Shown here: positions 54,615 to 64,000 of the stretch, piece after piece
Layout of the letters: each line of letters starts with the position of its first letter
Position numbering within the stretch: position 1 is the first letter of the stretch
Assembly: GCA_026122205.1 (NCBI GenBank)
Contig: JANCYU010000057.1
Span: 1-64,000 of the forward strand
Length of the DNA: 64,000 nucleotides
From: Galdieria yellowstonensis
Lineage: Eukaryota > Rhodophyta > Bangiophyceae > Galdieriales > Galdieriaceae
Reading direction: 5' to 3'
The notes under the pieces: model-generated
Databases searched by the model: none
What the model was told of the DNA's origin: nothing
The model's input: only the letters and a program-made list of their open reading frames with translations
Made by a program: the position numbers and the translations under genes

Positions 54615-56296
54615 TCATTTTCCAAATCCCTTTTTAATATTATTTTTGGGCACTGATTCTTTGGTTTTTGCTAATTTTCGGCGTTCTGCTCTATTGCCAG
54701 TAAAGTCATTTGACTCCATATCTTCTGAAGTTTCAACGTTCCCGTTCTTCTTGGCAAAAGCTCCAAGCTTCTTCATGGCAGCTTGTGCGGCTTTAAAAGT
54801 TTTAAAAAAATCATCAATTTCTTCTTGTGATCGACCACTTCCTTTCCGGATTCGCTCTATACGTGTTTTCGAAGTTGCATCTTTGTAAAATACGTCAGGA
54901 TTCTTTTTCTCTTCTTTCGTCATTGACTGAATGATTACTTTTGCTACCTAACTTCTGTTAATATAACAATTCAAAAATCCATAACAATTTAAATTACCTT
55001 TAACTTTTTTTCCATCTTTGATATCTCTTCAGAGTTTATTTTATTACCAACTCCTGGAATCATTTTCAACATGTTTCCCACAGAACCCATTGAAGACACA
55101 AATGACAGCTGTTTGAGGAAGTCTTCAAAAGTAAATTTTGCTTCCATCATTCTTTTGGCCATTTCCTTGGCTTCTTCTTCGCTGACATTTTCCTGTGCTT
55201 TTTCTACCAAGGTCACTATATCTCCCATCCCTAGAATCCTTGAAGCAATACGATCTGGATAAAACGGTTCTAAACCATCCAGATCTTCTGAGGTTCCCAT
55301 AAAGCCTATTCGACACCCCGATATGGTACTAAGAGACAATGCAGCTCCTCCTCGAGTATCGCTATCCAGCTTCGTCAGCACTGCTCCAGAAACGTGTACG
55401 GTTTCTGCGAATTTTTTCGCAACATTTGCTGCTTCTTGTCCTGTCATAGCATCCAAGACCAGTAAAGTTTCGTCAGGCTTGGCAATTTTCTCTAGTCTTC
55501 CAAGTTCCTGCATCAAATCGTTGTCAATGACCTGTCTCCCAGCAGTGTCAACAAACACATAATCAAATTTCTGTTCCACGCTATACTCCAGCGCTTTTTC
55601 CAATACGCGTACCGCATCTGCACCTTCCTCGGCACAAAACGTCTCGCAGTTTACTCTTTTGCCTAGAATATCCAACTGTTCGATAGCTGCTGGTCTACGA
55701 GTGTCACAAGCCACCAACAAAATTTTAGTTTTCGGGAATTTCTTCAAAGTCAACTTTGCAAACTTCGCTATAGTCGTAGTTTTTCCAGATCCCTGCAATC
55801 CAACAAACATGAATCTCCTTTGTTGTTGTGCAGGGCTCAAGATTCTTTCAGCTGTTCCTTTGTTTCCCAATATATCTACAAGACCATCGTGAACCAACTT
55901 GACGAACATCTGTGTTTTTGTAACACCCCTGGGTATTTTCGCGGTTTTCATATTCGTTTCCACTTTGGATATCAAGTCGTCTACTATTTTCACGTTTGCG
56001 TCGGCGTCGATTAAAGCCATGCGTACGTTATTCAAAGCCTTCTGAAAGTCTTTATCTCCAAAAACTTGTAACTTGGATACATTGGATAACGTTTGTTGGA
56101 GTTTGTTGGCAAAGTCATCAAACAACATGTAAACAAGCGAATTGACGTGTGTTCGCTGAGGAGCTATATGGTTGCTCCATTTATTTCCTAGTTTATGAAC
56201 ACAACCTGAAAAACAAGTTCTTTTCCAACAAAAGTTTCTGTGACCACGAGTGTGCCATGAGACAGCGTGCAACTGAAATGCTATAGACATCTCCAT
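54615..56296 (-). CDS. cpSRP54: Signal recognition particle 54 kDa protein, chloroplast type
   Basis: Two exons: 56296-54998 and 54947-54615 (50-nt intron), 543 aa. A basic leader of about 60 residues is followed by the N domain (FDDFANKLQQTLSNVSKL...ALNNVRMALIDADANVKIV), then the G domain: MFVGLQGSGKTTTIAKFAKL, LLVACDTRRPAAIEQL, VFVDTAGRQVIDN and VLTKLDSDTRGGAALS. The M domain has ILGMGDIVTLVEKAQENVSE, FTFEDFLKQL and, across the intron, RIERIRKGSGRSQEEID. This is the bacterial Ffh/cpSRP54 type. It targets light-harvesting and other thylakoid proteins. The M domain lacks the Met richness of cytosolic SRP54. Confidence 0.93.
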
Positions 56297-56341
56297 CCAG
56301 CTTTCTTCTAGTGGCCAATTGTCGCTGGAATTTTTTGTTTT

Positions 56342-57226
56342 GTGCGTTGCAACAAAGCTATCACCATAGGGGCGAACGAGTCAAGAAGTGAAGTTATTGG
56401 CTTGGAAAGCCAACGGGGTGAAGGGACACCTGTTCGAAATGATTCAAATGGAATAGACCGTTACTTTGTCGACGACACAGAAGGAGATCCCAACCACTCC
56501 GCTGGAAGTAACAGAGTTTCAAACAACAGCTCAGGTAATGTACAGCGTTGAGTTCGCTTGCAAATTGTGGGTTGAGCAAGCCTCGTTTTATAGGCGAATC
56601 AACGGATAAAAAATCGAAGCATTTCAGCTTTATTCGAAAGGTTAAACATTTCAGCAAGGATCTGTTACACGAGGATTCCAGACGTGAAGAGGTAAGTCGT
56701 CCTGTCGTCGTAGGGACATATCTGAGACTCTTAATGAGAATAGCATGAGAAATTCTTTAGTTTCCACCACAAATCAAAGAGAAATAATTCAACTCTTATT
56801 GAGTGGAACGAGCGTGAAGAACACCTTCAAGGGCAAAACATCCAGAAACCGCCTGGACTAGAAACCCAGCTAAGAGCCAGAAGACCTAGCGTTTCAGAAA
56901 TGAAAGCAAAAGTACGAGAAACGGTTCGTTCTAATTCATTTGGATATGGTGTAGGTGGACCCAGTCCTCCAAAACCGCCACCATTAGTTGCAGACCGCTC
57001 AGCTGTTGATGACTTGGTAGACGAGTCAAGCAAAGAAGATTTTTGCCCGACTTGTTTGGAACCTTACGATGCAGAGAATCCTAAAATTGTTGCCAAGTGT
57101 GGACACAGTTATCACTTGGCCTGTATTTATGAATGGTTGGAACGAAGTACTTATTGTCCCATATGTGCTGCGAAAATGGAATTTGCAGAAGACACTTTAA
57201 GTGCCATTCCTGAGGAGGATACATGA
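56342..57226 (+). CDS. RING-H2 zinc finger protein
   Basis: Exons 56342(or earlier)-56534, 56594-56691 and 56744-57226 join in phase. The RING near the C-terminus reads FCPTCLEPYDAENPKIVAKC, GHSYHLACIYEWLERSTYCP, ICAAKM: Cys/Cys, Cys/His, His/Cys, Cys/Cys ligands of the C3H2C3 type. This resembles plant At3g02290-like E3 ligases. The rest is charged and probably disordered, with a Pro-rich piece (GGPSPPKPPPLV). The first exon is open from about 56312 but has no in-frame ATG, so a short 5' exon near or inside the divergent SRP54 gene is missing from this model. Confidence 0.75.
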
Positions 57227-57299
57227 ACGTAAACCAGTTAGTCCTCAATGTTGTCCTCCTTGAGTTGAATAAGATGCGAATAGGACACAAGCCGCCAGC

Positions 57300-59856
57300 T
57301 CAGTTTAAAAATTTTCGACAAGTCGGAGCTCCACATAAGCAAAGTATTTTGTTATTCTCATCTTCCGTGTTAAATTTGTAGTCATAAGTTATTTCTTCTC
57401 CAGCTCGGATGAAACGTTTGCTGTAAAAAACAATTTTCTTACTATTGTCGATTGTTATTATTTTTGCAACGGCATTCGACTCGCAACTGTGGTTCACAAA
57501 TCTAGCCACGGAGCCTTTGCGTGTAGCATCAATGACCAAGTCTTCATCCAGCCGGAACATATAAGAGTCTCCAATTCCTTGTCGAAAATATCTTTTTTCT
57601 CTTTCGTCGGATATTTTCTGCCTAATAATTTCGCCTACATATTCGATGATAAACTCATTAGGCTCGATATCTTGCATGGCATAAAGACCCCATCCATGTA
57701 TGGCTGATCTACCGAAACGAACGCGCTTCTTTCGTGACTTGAGCTGACTCACCGTTAGACTATCACTATTTTTTATGCCTAGTTCTCCAACTCCCTGGCG
57801 AAGTTTACGAAATTCTTGTCTACTTTCTCTGGCTGATGAAACTTGTATCGTGGCATTCTTCATAGTTCTTCCTAACTTGGGCTTCCTATTCGCCGTTGCG
57901 TTCAACTTTGTACTCGATACAAAGGGTTCTGCTCGAGCACAACCGCAAGGATTCTCTACAACTTGATTATCTTCGACAAAATCATCGTCATCCAAGTCTT
58001 CATCGCTCCATGAATACTCTGAAACTGCACGCTCGATATCCTTGAGTTCTGTTGAAGAATCAATGGAATGCAAGGACTGCTGATCAATATCAGTGACAGA
58101 TTCATTTTTGCCACTTGAATCCTTGCTATCTAACCAAGAGAAACTTGATGTTTTCCGACCATACTTGGGTCTTTTCAGCGTAGTTACTCCATTTTGTTTC
58201 TTATCCGAATGCTGAGTTTGAGTAGACTGTTTCCGAAATATATTATAATCCAATAAAGCAGCATCATATCTTGCAGTTGGAATTCCCTCCAAGTAACTAT
58301 TTGTGTGAATATATGGCTCGGCGGAATTCTTTGCTAGTAACTCATTTCGAGCCTCTGAAAGAACGTGACCGACTGTTTGATCGATAATGGTCTTTTCTAT
58401 CTGTGTCAAAATGCTTTCTGTTAAGAGTGACCGTATGGCCCGGGCTGCTTCCCTTATTACTTGTCTTCTAGAAACCTACGAGATTCAAACTTTGTGAGCC
58501 GCGAAAAACAACAAAAGCAGTGCAAACTTACTATGTTGAGCTTGTCTCCAGTCTGTTCTTGATAAAATTCTCTATACGCTTTCTCCTCATCCTTGGACAA
58601 AAAATAGTCATACTTATCAAAGTGAAACCGAAGTCCTGAAATTCTAGCATTCTATCGTTGTGATAAGTTCCACTCATATAGATGAACATTATACATACCT
58701 CGTAGGGGTCTCGAAACAATTTCCTCAAAATATGACGTCTATCTTTTTCTCTACCGAATACGACGATCCAATAGGGACCGTTTTCAACGACTTTAAAGGG
58801 ATGGACTTTCCGGAAAAAATTCCAAATATCTTGTTCCTGAATAGAGAGCGGAAGCATAGAGAGCTTGAGAGCCGGTGCGTATACACGCTCTGTGTCTCTT
58901 TCCATTTCTTTCTTCCATGGAGCTTTTGAATTGCTCATATCTCGCATGGCATCTTTTCTCCTCGAGGCGTACGGCAACTTTGCATTTTGCCTGTTTTCAT
59001 TCTTCACAGATAGCTCCTCCCCAGCATCCTCTCTGTCCACTTCTCGACTTCCTTCCACTTCGGTTGTTACAGGCGAAAACTGAGAAAGTTTCGTATTATG
59101 ATGAGCGTCAAGTTTCTCCAGCGCATGCTGAAGCAAAATTTTGTTTGGATCGCATTGCACTTTAATTTCTTTACCCATCAACACTTTCTTGTCCATGACC
59201 TTGGACACCCAGATAGCATCTTTTATCTTTTTGTACTGAACGGAGGCAAGTCCACTATGTTTCCCCTTAAACATATGAACTTCAACTTTGTGTAAAGTAC
59301 CGTATCTGCCAAACTCATTTTCAAGAAACGCCTCGTTTGCGTTGTCGTTGAGATTGGATACCAAAAGATGCCTTTCGTCCACGTCGCCATCAAAGTTATC
59401 CAGTTCATATTCCTCAATTAGCATTAAACTCTCCCCAGTTTCGATGTCTTGAAAAGTTCTAGGGTCCTTTACAACGGCTTTTGTTGTATTTTCTGAACGA
59501 ACGAGAACTGGCAACACCCAAGACGAGGTTCTCTCGTCATTTACAGAACCTAGTTGCCAAACATTGCCTCGAAGTATGCTAAACTGTTGGACTCGACGTC
59601 CTTCTGGGTCTATACCAGTCAACGACTTTGGTGAGGCTGCACAAGATATTTCCTTCCGAACACTACGTTCTGTCATGCGCGTGCGCCTATTTTCTGAAGT
59701 ATTCATTGCTTTTGAATCGTTGCAGCTAAAAAAATCGTTCAGTGAACAAGTGTGAAAAGGAAAGAGATATGGTTACCTAGTCGAAGAACGAGAAACTTGA
59801 AAACGCTTTGCATCCGACTCTGTCTCGGAAGAATAGTTTGGATACATAATCTTCAT
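57300..59856 (-). CDS. SET1: SET1-type histone H3K4 methyltransferase
   Basis: Four exons: 59856-59777, 59725-58699, 58651-58532 and 58475-57300, giving about 800 aa. The tiny first exon (MKIMYPNYSSETESDAKRFQ) joins through a 51-nt intron. An RRM is present (RHLLVSNLNDNANEAFLENE, GKHSGLASVQYKKIKDAIWV). The n-SET region (VRFGRSAIHGWGLYAMQ) leads to the SET domain with EFIIEYVGEIIRQKISDERE, RFVNHSCESNAVAKII and GEEITYDYKF, then the post-SET CLCGAPTCRKFLN that binds the third zinc. An RRM plus C-terminal SET plus post-SET order is that of Set1/COMPASS. An acidic stretch (SWSDEDLDDDDFVEDN) lies upstream of SET. Confidence 0.92.
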
Positions 59857-60013
59857 ACAACATAGAGGGAATAAAAACGAGGAAACAGAGTGCAGTTTCG
59901 CTAAAAACAACTCTCTTTGACAGCTGCTACACAGACATAAAGGTTTGAACTAGTTGTGTGTGGATTTTCCCCAAGCCCCCTCCCGAAAGCAGCAAGTTGT
60001 TGTAGAGTATCCT

Positions 60014-60604
60014 TTATTCCGTAGAATTCGATCTACTCCGGAAGGAGACAGAAACGACATTTTCCCCTCGAATAAGTAGAGAATCGTAACTTTGTAAACT
60101 TGGACAGTTTTTCAAGTATGTTTCCGACCCGTCTATATCGTTGTTGCTGTCTTTCCACTCGAACTGCACATCAAACAGCAGCAAGTTCCAGTGGCAGTCG
60201 ATTGCGTGTAGACGTCCAACAGCCACGCCGCAAAGATAGTGAGTATCCCTTAAAAGTACTCGCACAAATTGTTTTCGAGAAAGTGCGTGTAGAGGAGCCT
60301 TCAAGGTTGTCTTGAGCGTTTCAAAAAAACCAGCCTGACTGTGAGCCTATGACTTGTATGTTGGAAGCGCGGATTCAACTTGGTGGTATCTTACTCTTTT
60401 ACGTGGTTGCGACTCTGGTTTGTTTCTCGACTCTCGAACCAGTGGACACAGAGGATTCTCTAATATTGACTTTACTTGTCCCAAATGATCAAACGGAGTC
60501 ACTTTATCTAACCACGAGGTTCCATGTGCACCATGTTCAAGTGCTACGAATGGATCAAAATCAATACTTGTCAAATCACACTTTTGGCTATGGAACGAAG
60601 ACAT
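60014..60604 (-). CDS. LSm protein with LSm11-like layout
   Basis: Two exons: 60604-60395 and 60346-60014. The 48-nt intron (gtaaga...catag) is a multiple of three and contains an in-frame TAG, so retention would truncate the protein. The product is 180 aa. The N-terminus has SIDFDPFVALEHGAHGTSW, similar to the SFDPLLALYAP start of U7 LSm11. The Sm fold follows in two parts: RKQFVRVLLRDTHYLCGVAV, GRLHAIDCHWNLLLFDVQFE (Sm1) and, after an insert of about 25 residues, YDSLLIRGENVVSVSF (Sm2, IRGENV). The Sm2 box and the spacing fit an Sm ring subunit. Assignment to LSm11 is inference from the N-terminal motif and the insert. Confidence 0.7.
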
Positions 60605-60681
60605 TCAGTGCCATAAAAACAAGAAATGAAAATGGCGCCATTTTCATTTCATTTTTTTTCTCGTCAAAAATTGCGCGCGCT

Positions 60682-60939
60682 TTAATGTCCCAATTTCGTT
60701 CTTTGTAATAGAGCACGCATTTTGTATTTTTGTTTTCTTGGGGATAGTCGATAAGGTGTACGGTATCCTTCCTTTGCTTCTTTCTCCTTTTGCAATCTCT
60801 CCTTTTCTTCACGTATCGCAGCACCCTGTTTTATCAGTTCCTTGGTTTCTTCGTCTTCTTCTTCTACTAAATCTGCAATCTCCAAGAGACCCGAAACGAA
60901 AGACTTTTGTTCTGAAACCGCTTGCTTTATATTTGCCAT
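60682..60939 (-). CDS. Small charged coiled-coil protein, unknown
   Basis: 85 aa from the ATG at 60939. Residues 15-55 form an acidic then basic amphipathic helix (GLLEIADLVEEEDEETKELI, EEKERLQKEKEAKEG), followed by a basic tail (RTPYRLSPRKQKYKMRALLQ). I do not recognise a family. Its ATG is 7 bp after the stop of the uL29m gene on the same strand, so the two could share one transcript. Clean start and stop and strong helix character support it as a gene. Confidence 0.6.
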   Translation of the reverse strand: MANIKQAVSEQKSFVSGLLEIADLVEEEDEETKELIKQGAAIREEKERLQKEKEAKEGYRTPYRLSPRKQKYKMRALLQRTKLGH

Positions 60940-60946
60940 GGAAAGG

Positions 60947-61309
60947 TTAACCTAGTGTTGTTGCTGTCACGCTACGGGACAGACAAAGGTTTGCTCTCCT
61001 CCATACCTTTTCTAAAGCTTTATCACCGTTCCATTCTCGTTTCGCTGTACGACACCAGTCCCTTTCAGTTAACAAAGCGTTTCTTTCCTTTATAAGGACC
61101 CACCAAAGCTTGTGCAAGTCGTCAAAGGATTTTAATCTTAGCTCATCAATGGTCCACTCTCTACCGGGTAAGGAGCCCAAATCTTTTTCACGTCGAACAA
61201 AGGCATATATTCCTTCAGGATTATTCCAAGGTCTTGCATATTGAGCGAAACTGCGCCTTAACAAGTGGAGCTTGGTGACCGAATCACCAACCAATCCAAC
61301 TCTCTGCAT
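60947..61309 (-). CDS. Ribosomal protein uL29, mitochondrial (MRPL47-like)
   Basis: 120 aa from the ATG at 61309. A short leader (MQRVGLVGDSVTKLHLLRRS) precedes the conserved core GREWTIDELRLKSFDDLHKL and WWVLIKERNALLTERDWCRT, which matches the MRP-L47 form of uL29 (GR.W...ELR.KS..DLHKLWYVLLKE.N.L). The end VWRRANLCLSRSVTA fits the final helix. It lies at the exit tunnel of the mitochondrial large subunit. The frame stays open upstream to about 61423, but the leader from the inner ATG is more reasonable. Confidence 0.88.
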   Translation of the reverse strand: MQRVGLVGDSVTKLHLLRRSFAQYARPWNNPEGIYAFVRREKDLGSLPGREWTIDELRLKSFDDLHKLWWVLIKERNALLTERDWCRTAKREWNGDKALEKVWRRANLCLSRSVTATTLG

Positions 61310-61392
61310 TGCAAGAAACTCTTTAGAGAGACACAGGCTGTTACAACAACAACAACGATAATAATACAGGTGCACTGTTTGCTTTATACTTG

Positions 61393-64000
61393 TCACAAAA
61401 CCAAATCCAATTCCGGACGACAATAATTTCCATTGGGATCGTTGTCAATTTCGATTCGAGGATAAAAGGCAGTCAACGAGTCTTGAGCGTATATGTAAAG
61501 ATTATTATAAATTTTCCAGTAGACTTCGCGAACTTTTCTGGCAGGATGGAACAAGCCTTGCAAACTGTAGTAGAGAATCAATCCAGGGCCAAGACATACC
61601 TGACACCCTTGGATTGCGAACATCACAGCATTGATCACGTGTGGAGAAGTCTCAAAAATGTTCGGCCACACATGATTTAACAAATGTACAAGGGCATCTT
61701 CACATCCTAAACCAGCTACACCGAGAGCTATGTGACCAACTGTAGTGCTAGCAGTCTGACGATGAACCAAGTCTCGGTCGATAAGTGCATCTACTAACAA
61801 TGGCGTCACCGCATACACGTAATCCTTTCCCATTTCGCCAACATACTCAAAAAGAAAAGACATGGACTTGAGGACGCCATTCTGAACATTCAGTTCGGGA
61901 GTGCGATATTCATTCATCAGTGCAGGAATAACAGTAAAAGGTCCACAAGTTTCCGCTACAATAGCAATAGCAACCGTTGTACATACTCTTTGTTGACGTT
62001 CTTGCACCTTGAGATTGTTCAACAAAGTTGCCAATACATCTTGTGGCCCTATAGCCTTTGCAATGTATCCAAATGTATTCACCGTTGCTCGGCGAATGGC
62101 TTTCTTGGGTGCTTTCAATAACTCTAAAAGCTCGAAACATATTCTCATCCACTCTCGTGATGAAACATACTGGGCGCCTCTGTCCGCTATACGACCAACC
62201 AAGTCAATACAGTTCTCTTGTACTTTTTCATGTCTATTCTTCAATATTGGTGTTAAGCGAGGAAGAAGTTCACTGATAGGCGGATTCATATTCTCCATTC
62301 CAATCACATTCACAATGCCGATCAAGCCACCCAAAATGGAACCTAATACATCCGGATACTCCTCTCCCAAGTATTCAAAAAGAACGAGACCTAAATGACT
62401 AAGTAATGATTCTTCCTTGCATTTCTTCATCACTGGTGCAATATGATAAATTAAATCTGCTGCTTGTTGACGAACTTTTACGCTCTTGTTATTCAGTCGC
62501 CACTTGATAATACCAGCTATTTGTGGTAAATAAGGCTTGGCTCTCAAACCGAGCGCATTGATGATAGTTCCCATTCCACTTAGGATAACAGTGCCATCAT
62601 CTACCCCAGTCTAGTTTATTACAAGTTAGTATCAGCTAGCATATCTTATTATTTCTTCTTACCTGTTCTTGAAAGGCATACAGCAAGCCATCAACCAGCC
62701 TCTCTTCCAACTTCAAGTCGATCTCTGACGTTCCCATTGCACTTACAATGTTTTCAATAGTTTCCATCACCATCCGACGATAAGGTTCCGATTCATCCTT
62801 CAAGTCATCAACCAACCTTGTAATAACCTCTGCTGCCCCAACTTTCTTTGCAATCTCTACTGTACTTTCCACTAGTTGTTTGTAGTTTCGACGGTCGAGT
62901 GCCATTCGACGAACCCAAAAACAACGAAAGAACTCTGGTATGATCTCCGTTTTGACATAGGAGGCTTCTACGCCATCGCATGCAATACATTGTTTCACAA
63001 CTTTCAAAACAATCTTTTTCATTTCATCGTCGGGTGACTGAAATTCTCGAATAATGACAGGCATCACTTCTTTTGTGTAATATGATGCATATTCAGCATC
63101 CATAAGAGGAATAATAAAGCCAATAGCTTTCAGAAATGCGGCAAGAGTCTTTCCCTTGTGTTGACGAATGCCTTTCCACAAAGGTTTCAGAACCGAGTCA
63201 AAAGCCTCAATGCCATAAGGAGCAGATGCCTCTGCCAGAGCAGCAATTGCTAGTGCACATATCGTTCTTATCTATTTATAGAAAAGTTAGACCGACAAAT
63301 ACATAGAATAGAGCGACTTGCCTTGGTTTGTTCATCTACTAAACCTTCCTCAATAATTTCAACTAATGAACGCAAATGTGGCAATACTGCACAGCCCATG
63401 AGAATAGCAATCTGCTGTACAATCTTCATTCCAGTGTGTCTCGCTTGCCAACTCTTTTTGCTACGACAAACTGCACGAAGAAATGGCAAAAGTGCTGGAA
63501 TACCAAGCGCTGATGCAACAACTGCAAAAGCCCTCGACGTTGTATTTCGTACATACCTACAAACAGAATAAGTCAAATAAAATGGGAGATTTGAGCACAA
63601 CTTACTCGTCAGGGTTATCAATATCAGGTCTCATCGTAGCTATCATCGTGGCAAGTCCAGCTGCTTTGGCTAAATTCGAAATAATTTCACGTCCTTCCAC
63701 TCTTGCGTAGTAATCCTCGTCAATCAGAAGAGGCTCAATAACCACAAGAATTTTATGTACATAAGGGCGAACAGCATCATCCAATTTAAATAATATTCTA
63801 TCGATAACTTTCACCATTAAATGACGCTCTTGATCTTCCAAAGTAGGCGACATCAGCAAAGGAAGTATTTGATTGAATAAGGGTCCAGGACCAAACTCTC
63901 GAGCACGTTCTGTGATCATTCGTAAGGCTGACTTGCGTATAGGAGGAGTTCCGTTTTTGATTTTCAATAACAACATCATAATTCTATATTCCTTTTGTTC
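61393..64000 (-). CDS. SF3B1: Splicing factor 3B subunit 1 (3' part, cut by window edge)
   Basis: C-terminal HEAT-repeat part of SF3B1. Exons: from beyond 64000 to 63606, 63556-63322, 63271-62663 and 62610-61393; the frame is open at the window edge, so the gene continues. Highly conserved runs include MMLLLKIKNGTPPIRKSALR, WKGIRQHKGKTLAAFLKAIG, LMDAEYASYYTKEVMPVIIR, LPRLTPILKNRHEKVQENCI and FGYIAKAIGPQDVLATLLNN. The intron 63272-63321 is GC-AG (gcaagt...aaatag). SF3B1 clamps the branch-point helix in the U2 snRNP. The conserved ending YCRPELDLVL matches the family's last residues. Confidence 0.97.

Noticed and set aside
60347..60349. In-frame TAG as evidence of a broken LSm gene or stop readthrough
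   Set aside because: A 48-nt GTAAGA...TAG intron of in-phase length removes it cleanly.
1..64000. CRISPR arrays, bacterial operons, plasmid or phage modules
   Set aside because: There are no spacer-repeat arrays or Shine-Dalgarno-led gene strings; introns and a telomere show a eukaryotic nuclear chromosome.

Overview
The window reads as the end of a nuclear chromosome of a unicellular photosynthetic eukaryote with a very compact genome, most likely a cyanidiophyte red alga of the Galdieria type. The evidence is a terminal telomere tract, genes separated by tens of bases, about 46 resolvable introns of roughly 35-90 nt (most 47-66 nt, nearly all GTAAGT-like to AG, a few GC-AG), and nuclear genes whose products belong in plastids (SRP54, GyrB, CtpA, ClpS, DUF1995) and in mitochondria (PDH E1 alpha, Tim44, uL16m, uL29m). 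The genus is inference; no search was run.

Region 1 (1-341) is a telomere made of a 10-nt repeat with some 11-nt variants. Region 2 (about 342-6400) is a degenerate subtelomeric repeat array with a period near 1.27 kb. Region 3 (6443-8382, minus) is a broken non-LTR retrotransposon whose 3' end faces the telomere. Region 4 (8383-13013) is a 4.6 kb stretch where I see no gene. Region 5 (13081-16251) is one long P-loop NTPase-like reading unit with its own TATA box. It changes frame six times, always in the same direction, without any other stop codon.

From 16.5 kb to the right edge the window is a dense housekeeping block: a tweety-like membrane protein, a 2-phosphoglycerate kinase-like protein with a lost Walker A, uL16m, Tim44, a Ski8-like WD40 protein, a mitochondrial carrier, a membrane thioredoxin-like protein, an LptD/OstA-like protein, PDH E1 alpha, a membrane aspartic protease, a rhodanese, CtpA, a MYB-like protein, an IGHMBP2-like helicase, the double GTPase Der, a UBE2T-like E2, leucyl aminopeptidase, a class 3 lipase, SF3A1, thioredoxin, a trypsin-fold protein, a phosphoglucomutase-like pseudoenzyme, DUF1995, ClpS, GyrB, SRP54, a RING protein, SET1, an LSm11-like protein, uL29m and SF3B1 (cut by the window edge).

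Genes are packed so tightly that convergent coding sequences overlap at their stop codons in three places, and co-directional neighbours are as little as 4-38 bp apart. Functional themes are organelle biogenesis (import, ribosomes, protein processing, DNA topology) and RNA/chromatin work (two U2 snRNP SF3 subunits, SET1, LSm11-like). There is no sign that neighbours form pathways. The most unusual items are the frame-hopping subtelomeric NTPase, the PGM pseudoenzyme, the LptD-like gene, the LSm11-like gene and the non-standard telomere repeat.
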